Origin: Eudorina sp. 2006-703-Eu-15
Taxonomy: Eukaryota; Chlorophyta; Chlorophyceae; Chlamydomonadales; Volvocaceae
Assembly: GCA_003117195.1 (NCBI GenBank)
Contig: BDSI01000029.1
Location: 747,023 to 811,022, forward strand
Direction: 5' to 3'
Length of the DNA: 64,000 nt
A program made the position numbers and the translations under genes. The notes beneath the pieces are model-generated. The model was not told the DNA's origin, ran no database searches, and saw only the letters and a program-made list of their open reading frames with translations. This document shows, piece after piece, positions 58,895 through 64,000 of the stretch (within the stretch, counting starts at the first letter, position 1; each line of letters opens with the position of its first letter).

Positions 58895-59083
58895 TCACTG
58901 CTGCCTGCAGCTCGTGCTGTGGATGCGCATCTCCTGAACGCGCCCTTGCTTAGACTCGGTCCGGCAGTAGTTGCAGACGACTGTCCAGTTCTTAGACTTT
59001 GAGTTGTACTCCTTTTTCTCATAGTGAGCCCAGACGGCCTGATCAGAGGGCCTTCCGCCCTTATTTTTGACTGGCTCAGCCGC
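58895..59083 (-). pseudogene. BED-type zinc-finger fragment (hAT-like transposase N-terminus)
   Basis: The minus frame between two stops encodes 62 residues: KNKGGRPSDQAVWAHYEKKE, then NWTVVCNYCRTESKQGRVQE, then MRIHSTSCRQQ. The spacing W-x2-Y, C-x2-C, H-x4-C with a basic GRP start is a BED zinc finger, as at the N-terminus of hAT transposases and some host proteins derived from them. No transposase body follows, so it is a remnant or an exon of something unseen. Confidence 0.65.
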
Positions 59084-59220
59084 TCAGAGCGCAAGTTGAC
59101 TCAGACATTCCTATGTTTATTTAACATTCGCATAGTTTCGCTGCTCTCCTTAACGCGCGTAAGGCGTAACCTTTGAAATAAGAAAAAGTTAGGTTCCGCG
59201 GTACGGCACAAGCCGAAAGG

Positions 59221-59290
59221 GGCCGAAACAGGTTTCGGCCTCTCCGCAGAACCAGGACCTCTTCGTCGGAAACACCGAAACTGGTTTCGG
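59221..59290. repeat. Two CCGAAAC-NN-GTTTCGG palindromes
   Basis: GGCCGAAAC-AG-GTTTCGGCC at 59221-59240 and CCGAAAC-TG-GTTTCGG at 59275-59290, with further 'tttcggcccg' nearby. Both are perfect palindromes with a 2-base centre. Paired operator-like sites or remnants of a mobile element are both possible. Confidence 0.7.
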
Positions 59291-59821
59291 CAGGTTTACG
59301 TTTCGGCCCGAGCACTGTGGTCAAGGACGACCAAGTAGACACGGAATTAGGCACTGAGCAAACATGCGTTATGATATTTAATGCGGTCAATTCTCTTACG
59401 AAAAAGCTTTGATTATTCAAAATGGCGCAGGTGTCTCAGGATGACGCACAGCTGATGTCGGACAAACACTTCCTCATTTGGACTGGACGGGAAGGCCTCA
59501 ACGGCTGTAACCTGGTGCACTGAAGCAATGAGTCTCACTACGTAGAAGCAATCCAGCAGGACTTGTGAGACAGAAGACTGCGTTGACTAAATTCGTTACA
59601 ACTCGCTCACCCGCAACGCTCGCTCTCTTCAAAATATCTAGGACAAATCAACTCACCCGTCAAGGGCAGCGCATGTGACAGCGAAGCAAATATGACCCGT
59701 GCAAGGCCATGTCCCATGGGCAGCGACCGTGGAGCGACGGGACCCTGTGCACCTGTCTATCTGCTAATCGAACTGAACCCGCAGCTAACGGGGCCTGTTT
59801 TCGGATGTAGGAGCATTCATG

Positions 59822-60300
59822 GCGACAGGGCAGGCCTTGGGCCGCGTTGCAGGTCCCAGCCTGCTCACATGCATGCCCCCGCATTCGCATGCAACTTAGC
59901 CCCGCGACGGACCGCCGCCAAGCTACATCGCCACACCCGCCACACCAGGGGGTGGTATGACTGGACGGATCACTGGGGCCTTTCAGAATGACAATCCGAA
60001 CAGGACAGGCGACAGGGCAGGCCTTGGGCCGCGTTGCAGGTCCCAGCCTGCTCCCATGCCCCCCCTGTTCCGATGCAACTTAGCCCCGCGACGGACCGCC
60101 GCCAAGCTACATCGCCACACCCGCCACACCAGGGGGTGGTATGACTAGACGGATCACTGGGGCCTTTCAGAATGACAATCCGATCAGGACAGCACCACAT
60201 GCCACATCGCCACACCCGCCGCATCAGGGCTGTAGTATGACTAGATGGACCACTGGTTTGTGTCAGAATGATAATCCCATCAGGCACGGCGACAAGGCAG
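59822..60300. repeat. ~185-bp tandem repeat, about 2.6 units
   Basis: The unit starts GCGACAGGGCAGGCCTTGGG and includes 'ccgcgacggaccgccgcc', 'accagggggtggtatgact' and 'tttcagaatgacaatccga'. Units start near 59822 and 60009, and a partial, more diverged third unit runs from about 60193. Reading frames through it are repeat-derived. Confidence 0.85.
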
Positions 60301-60369
60301 GCCTTGGCCCACATCGCACGCCCCAGCATGCGATGCCCACCCTTGCAAGCCTTGGGAGAGGGTAGCTCA

Positions 60370-61211
60370 CTAGTCCAGTTGCTGTTTAGGACGTGCGAAC
60401 AATGTGAATGGGGGTTCTTAATCATTGCGAATCCGACCGTGAAGTCCGTTTCTCGAAATGCGATGGCCGGCTGGTAGGGTTACGGGCTGGGCATCTTTTG
60501 TCTCGCAGTCTGAGCTAGTAGCCACAATTGTTCGTCGTTGATCGTCTCCTGGAACCCTATGTTCGCAGCGTTGTCACCGCAAACCGTAATTCTGGCGTAT
60601 GGCGTACGGCGTATTTGGTTACGCCATTTGCGCCGGAGGACCCTCCTATTCGCGTAAATGCGTAAAAGACTGGCGTAAATGATGGCGTAATTGTGGCGTA
60701 TATAATGGCGCCAGCCTGAACCCAGCAAGGACCTCTGTCTTTTCAGATCAACAACGATACTGATAAAGAAGATTTTTTACTTTCTTGGCACTGGGTTAAT
60801 AGGGCACATGAAGGGTAGGTAGGTAGGTAGGCAACGCTCACCATAGGGATTGAGCAGGGTCGAGAGTGTAGCTGATCGCGCTGTCTACTTGTTGTTTTGA
60901 CTCAATCGTAATAGACGCAAGAAGCCATTAATACGCTCGTGATAGTGCAGTGTTTCCAGGTGGATTTTCGCGCTGCAGCAATACGCCCCGCTTACGCAAT
61001 ACGCCGGGTAACTCTGGCTGTACGGCACAATTACGCCAAAGCTCCAGGCGTAAAAAATTGAAAGGTGTAAAAGCGCCAGAGAGTAACCGTTTTAAGCTTA
61101 TGCGGAATTTTTGGATTTTTTGGGAATTTTAGTAGGTGGGCCCTATTGCATATGGGCAGCAATTTGCACACTGTTTTCCAGAGACCTTGTTTACCATTTT
61201 ATTCTTTCATT
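60370..61211. repeat. TGGCGTA / TACGCCA-rich stretch
   Basis: TGGCGTA or its complement recurs many times at 60594-60715 and again at 60980-61050, in direct and inverted order. A short GTAG repeat (60815-60830) lies between. This could be the terminal part of a fold-back element. No gene is supported. Confidence 0.45.
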
Positions 61212-61373
61212 ATGGCAAAGTGCGGACGTCCACCAGGCCGGAAGGATTCCGCACCGCGCAAGCCGCGCGCCGAGATCGACGCTGGCTGGAGATCGACGCA
61301 GAGCGCAGCCAGCGTGAAGCCAATCGTATTCCATTACAAGGAAATGCTGGTCGTGCAGCCAAAGGACAGCTGA
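61212..61373 (+). CDS. Small basic ORF with AT-hook-like GRPPGRK
   Basis: Met at 61212 starts MAKCGRPPGRKDSAPRKPRA and the frame closes at 61373 after 53 codons. The GRPPGRK patch resembles an AT hook. In a different frame the sequence continues with a protein-like EELAALDEVDRRVQM and NVDAANEAVE (to 61500), so a splice or a frameshift may join them. It could be the start of a transposase-type protein. No family recognised. Confidence 0.3.
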   Translation: MAKCGRPPGRKDSAPRKPRAEIDAGWRSTQSAASVKPIVFHYKEMLVVQPKDS

Positions 61374-61861
61374 GGAGCTTGCGGCTTTGGATGAAGTTGA
61401 CCGGCGGGTGCAGATGGAGCCGCAGGGCACCGAGGGCACGAACGCGCCCTCGGTCGGCGCCATCAACAACGTGGACGCCGCAAACGAGGCCGTTGAGTAA
61501 ACTTAGCTTTGTCTCGCTTCTCGTTGTGAGGTCAAGGGAGGTCGCGCGACCTCGCCGCTAAAATTATAAAATTGTAAAATTACGAGTCTCCGAGTATACT
61601 ATATAGAGAGAGTCAAAAGTTTTACGGTGACAACGCTGTATGTTCGTTGCAAATCGCAATGCTTCTCTACGAATACATCTGTAAAAACGAATGTCGTGCT
61701 TGCAAGCAGGCGCTAAATGGCAACACCCAAGCTACGGGTTATGAATGTTTGATATAATGACATGTCCAAAGATACTCTATTTGTTGGAAGGTTTTTAACG
61801 CACTCGAGGGCGCGACATTTGACTATGTCGCTTGATACAGCTTTCGGGGTTGTGACACATA

Positions 61862-63727
61862 CAGGTGGACCGGGGTAATTCCGATCACTAAGCGTTCGCG
61901 GGCCTCGTATATTTTACATACATAACTTATTGTTGAACCAATTTTACGACAATACGTCCATAGTAGCATAGAAGCTGCGGCCCGTCGCGCAAAAAATTAC
62001 GCTCACTCGTGCGCGCAATAAAAATTATTTCACGTACAGGGGTCCAAAATAGCGCTCATTGCAAATAGGGGGGTAATTCCGATCACAGCGGAAACCGAGC
62101 GGAACGGCCTGAAAACCCTGCGCGCGCTGTCCCGAACTGATCCATACACATAATTAGGATCACCTCAAGGATTCCTAATTTCAGGAGCAGTGTTACTGTG
62201 CCCTTTCCTCTGTGCAGCCGACATGTCGGTCGCATGCACATCACCACACCAACCGACCCAAGCCAGAGGGACTCGCAACCATGAGCGAAAACCTAATACA
62301 TCGTCGTAATCATTATGCATAAGATGGCCACCTGCAAATCGTCGATATCATTCCGCAGTACGAAACCCGCACATCCTGCCCCACGAACCTCCCGCTCACT
62401 CAAGCGCATCGCCCCCATGTGCATCACACCCCTGTCCAGTTATTTACTTGTCCTGCTCCTCGTCATCACTCTCCTCGTGACCGCTCTCCTCCTGGCTGCT
62501 GTCGGCGAGCAGCGCCATGTCATTCTGCCAGGCAGGCTTCTTCCGGGTGCGAGGCCCCAGGTTCTCTGCCTGCAGGCCCGCCTTGCCCACACGCGACCGC
62601 TTCTGGCCGCGCCCGGCTGCAGTCCCCGCCGGCCCGTTTGGCTGTATGGGCTGAAGGGGTCGGCGCGCGGTCGAGGGCCCTGCACCGGCTGCAGCCTGCT
62701 TCGCGGCCTTGCCCTTCCGGGTTAGCTGCTGAGCCGCTTTGGCCTCCTTTTCGCGGGCCCTGGCCTCTTTGGCCCGGGCCTTCTCCGCTGCCTGAGCGTC
62801 ACGCTGCTTTTTCGCCTCAGCCCGCGCCAGCGCCTTCTCTGCCTTCTCACGCTCTGCGGCAGCCTTCGCCTGCGTTTTGGCCTCCTGCTGCTCTGTGTAC
62901 GCCTTGCCGGTTACCAGGCGTGGCACGCGGACAGCACCAGAGGCCTTTGCCTTGGGCAGAGGTGGCACGAAGAGGGGTTCGCGCGCTCGCTGCCGCCCAT
63001 TGGCGGGCCCTGTATCTGCTGCGGCAGCGGCTGCCAACAGCGCATCCAGGCCCGAACCCGTGGCGCTCGGCGGTACGGCTGCCCACTGCTTGTTTGCCAT
63101 TCACATATGGGTGGAACGTGGCGTATGGAATACCGTATGCCGCGGCGGCTTCACGGATGCTGCAATTGCTGTCGCGATAGGTGGCCAGGGCCATCTCAAG
63201 GTCGGCGTCGGACCATTTTTTGTTCTTTCCCGGCCTCATTCCTGGCGCAACCTTCTTAGTCATCTGACCCAGCGCGGGAAGACGCTACAAAAATCGGACC
63301 CGATGCTTTCCATACCCTATAACATCTAAGTGATCAGTTGATACTCGTGGACCACATGATTAGACGTCTGTTGGGCGTCATCCGGGCTCAAGCAGCCGAA
63401 CGCCGAAACAAGCACAGTTCTTTGAAATCTGCACAGACGCAGGGCTGGCTTGCAGGAACTCTTCTTTAGTGATTATATAGTTTATCTACATCAATATGTG
63501 GCCGCGTGTTGAAGCTTTGGGGGTACCTTGGTTCAAAAGTTTTGCGTCCCAGGGTTCGCTGCGCTCCGGAACCACACATCACTTTTACGGCACATATGCT
63601 ATGGTGGATTCGGTTATCAATATGTATTGAAGGTGCCGGTAAGCCGGCGTGATTTTAGGCGAAGCTATTTTGATGAAATTGCCGATGATCGGAATTACCC
63701 CTGATCGGAATTACCCCGGTCCACCTG
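61862..63727. mobile_element. pogo-type DNA transposon, internally deleted
   Basis: A perfect 26-bp terminal inverted repeat starts CAGGTGGACCGGGGTA at 61862-61887; its exact reverse complement is 63702-63727. The element is flanked by TA on both sides (61860-61861 and 63728-63729), the Tc1/mariner/pogo target duplication. Extra copies of GGGGTAATTCCGATCA, the inner part of the repeat, occur at 62070-62085 and, in tandem with the right end, at 63686-63701; these may be transposase-binding sites. The identical ends point to recent movement. It encodes only the ends of a transposase. Confidence 0.9.
62444..63263 (-). pseudogene. pogo-like transposase, HTH head plus C-terminal tail
   Basis: The minus frame from Met 63263 reads MTKKVAPGMRPGKNKKWSD, then ADLEMALATYRDSNCSIREA, AAYGIPYATFHPYVNG: a Psq-type helix-turn-helix as in CENP-B/pogo transposases. 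Near 63100 the protein-like frame switches by one position to an ORF ending at 62444. That ORF has PRLVTGKAYTEQQEAKTQ, a long Lys/Ala/Glu coiled coil, a basic KKPAW patch and the acidic tail HEESDDEEQDK. The DDE catalytic domain expected between the two parts is absent, consistent with an internal deletion that also shifted the frame. The truncated product could still bind the terminal repeats. It lies wholly within the element at 61862-63727. Confidence 0.75.
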
Positions 63728-64000
63728 TACCCGGGCGCAACCCATCATACACGACATCGTGCCCCTCGCCCATCTTCTCGTCCCAGATCACCCCACATGT
63801 CCAAAGCAGTCCAAAAACGCCTCCGAAACACCCTGGCGGCGCCAGCCCAAGACGGAGGGCATCTATTTGCCAGGAAAAGCTTTATGCAGGACCCATTCTG
63901 TTGAGGTCGGGATTCTCCTGCAAGCATATCACCCCGGCTGCGTGCACGCATACGTACAAGCCCACGTACAAGCCCACGTCGATCAACCAGCAGCCATTTA
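63728..64000. other. No recognised gene
   Basis: Flank of the pogo-type element up to the window end. Short frames only. A 'cacgtacaagcc' direct repeat occurs near 63950-63975. Confidence 0.5.

Noticed and set aside
59822..60300. Regular repeats considered as a CRISPR array
   Set aside because: Units are ~185-bp tandem copies with no short repeat plus unique spacers, and there are no cas genes in this eukaryotic window.
62419..63180. 253-codon plus-strand frame
   Set aside because: Antisense shadow of the pogo-like transposase tail; Pro/Ala/His-rich composition is the complement of the Lys/Ala-rich coding strand.

Overview
The window looks like nuclear DNA of a flagellated green alga (Chlorophyta). 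The evidence is very intron-rich, GC-rich genes with GT-AG and a few GC-AG introns, a ciliary coiled-coil gene of the MBO2/CCDC146 family, a eukaryotic CCT chaperonin gene, and a non-LTR retrotransposon that ends in a (CA)n tail. All exon structures were built by eye from reading-frame continuity, splice sites and phase. No alignment or search was run.

Region by region. 1-5.7 kb: purine/poly-G repeat, a diverged repeat-B fragment, two fold-back elements, one orphan exon of the DUF2264 family and a tRNA-like sequence. 5.7-15.2 kb (+): a 23-exon MBO2/CCDC146 gene of about 921 aa. 16.7-21.0 kb (+): a 14-exon CCT2 (CCT-beta) gene of 526 aa. 22.3-28.4 kb (-): an unrecognised multi-exon gene, or two adjacent genes, with several hydrophobic segments. 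29-38 kb (+): glycan-related genes, namely a complete six-exon NodZ/fucosyltransferase-like gene of 414 aa, a polysaccharide pyruvyl-transferase-like gene with one apparent frameshift, and a broken SGNH-esterase-like gene. 39-59 kb: repeats and mobile DNA, including two copies of a 1-kb repeat (A), two copies of a 2.7-3.1-kb repeat (B), MITE-like inverted-repeat elements, a degenerate LINE on the minus strand and a decayed second copy of the fucosyltransferase-like gene. 59-64 kb: a BED zinc-finger fragment, a ~185-bp tandem repeat, and a 1.87-kb pogo-type DNA transposon with perfect 26-bp terminal inverted repeats and a TA target duplication but no DDE catalytic domain.

How the genes relate. 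The two housekeeping/ciliary genes sit side by side at the left. The middle holds proteins expected to build or decorate surface glycans: a fucosyltransferase-like type II membrane protein (two paralogues), a pyruvyl transferase, an SGNH esterase and a DUF2264 exon. Several are broken and lie among recent mobile elements, so this looks like a lineage-specific, fast-turnover surface-carbohydrate neighbourhood. No CRISPR array, operon or bacterial-type system is present.
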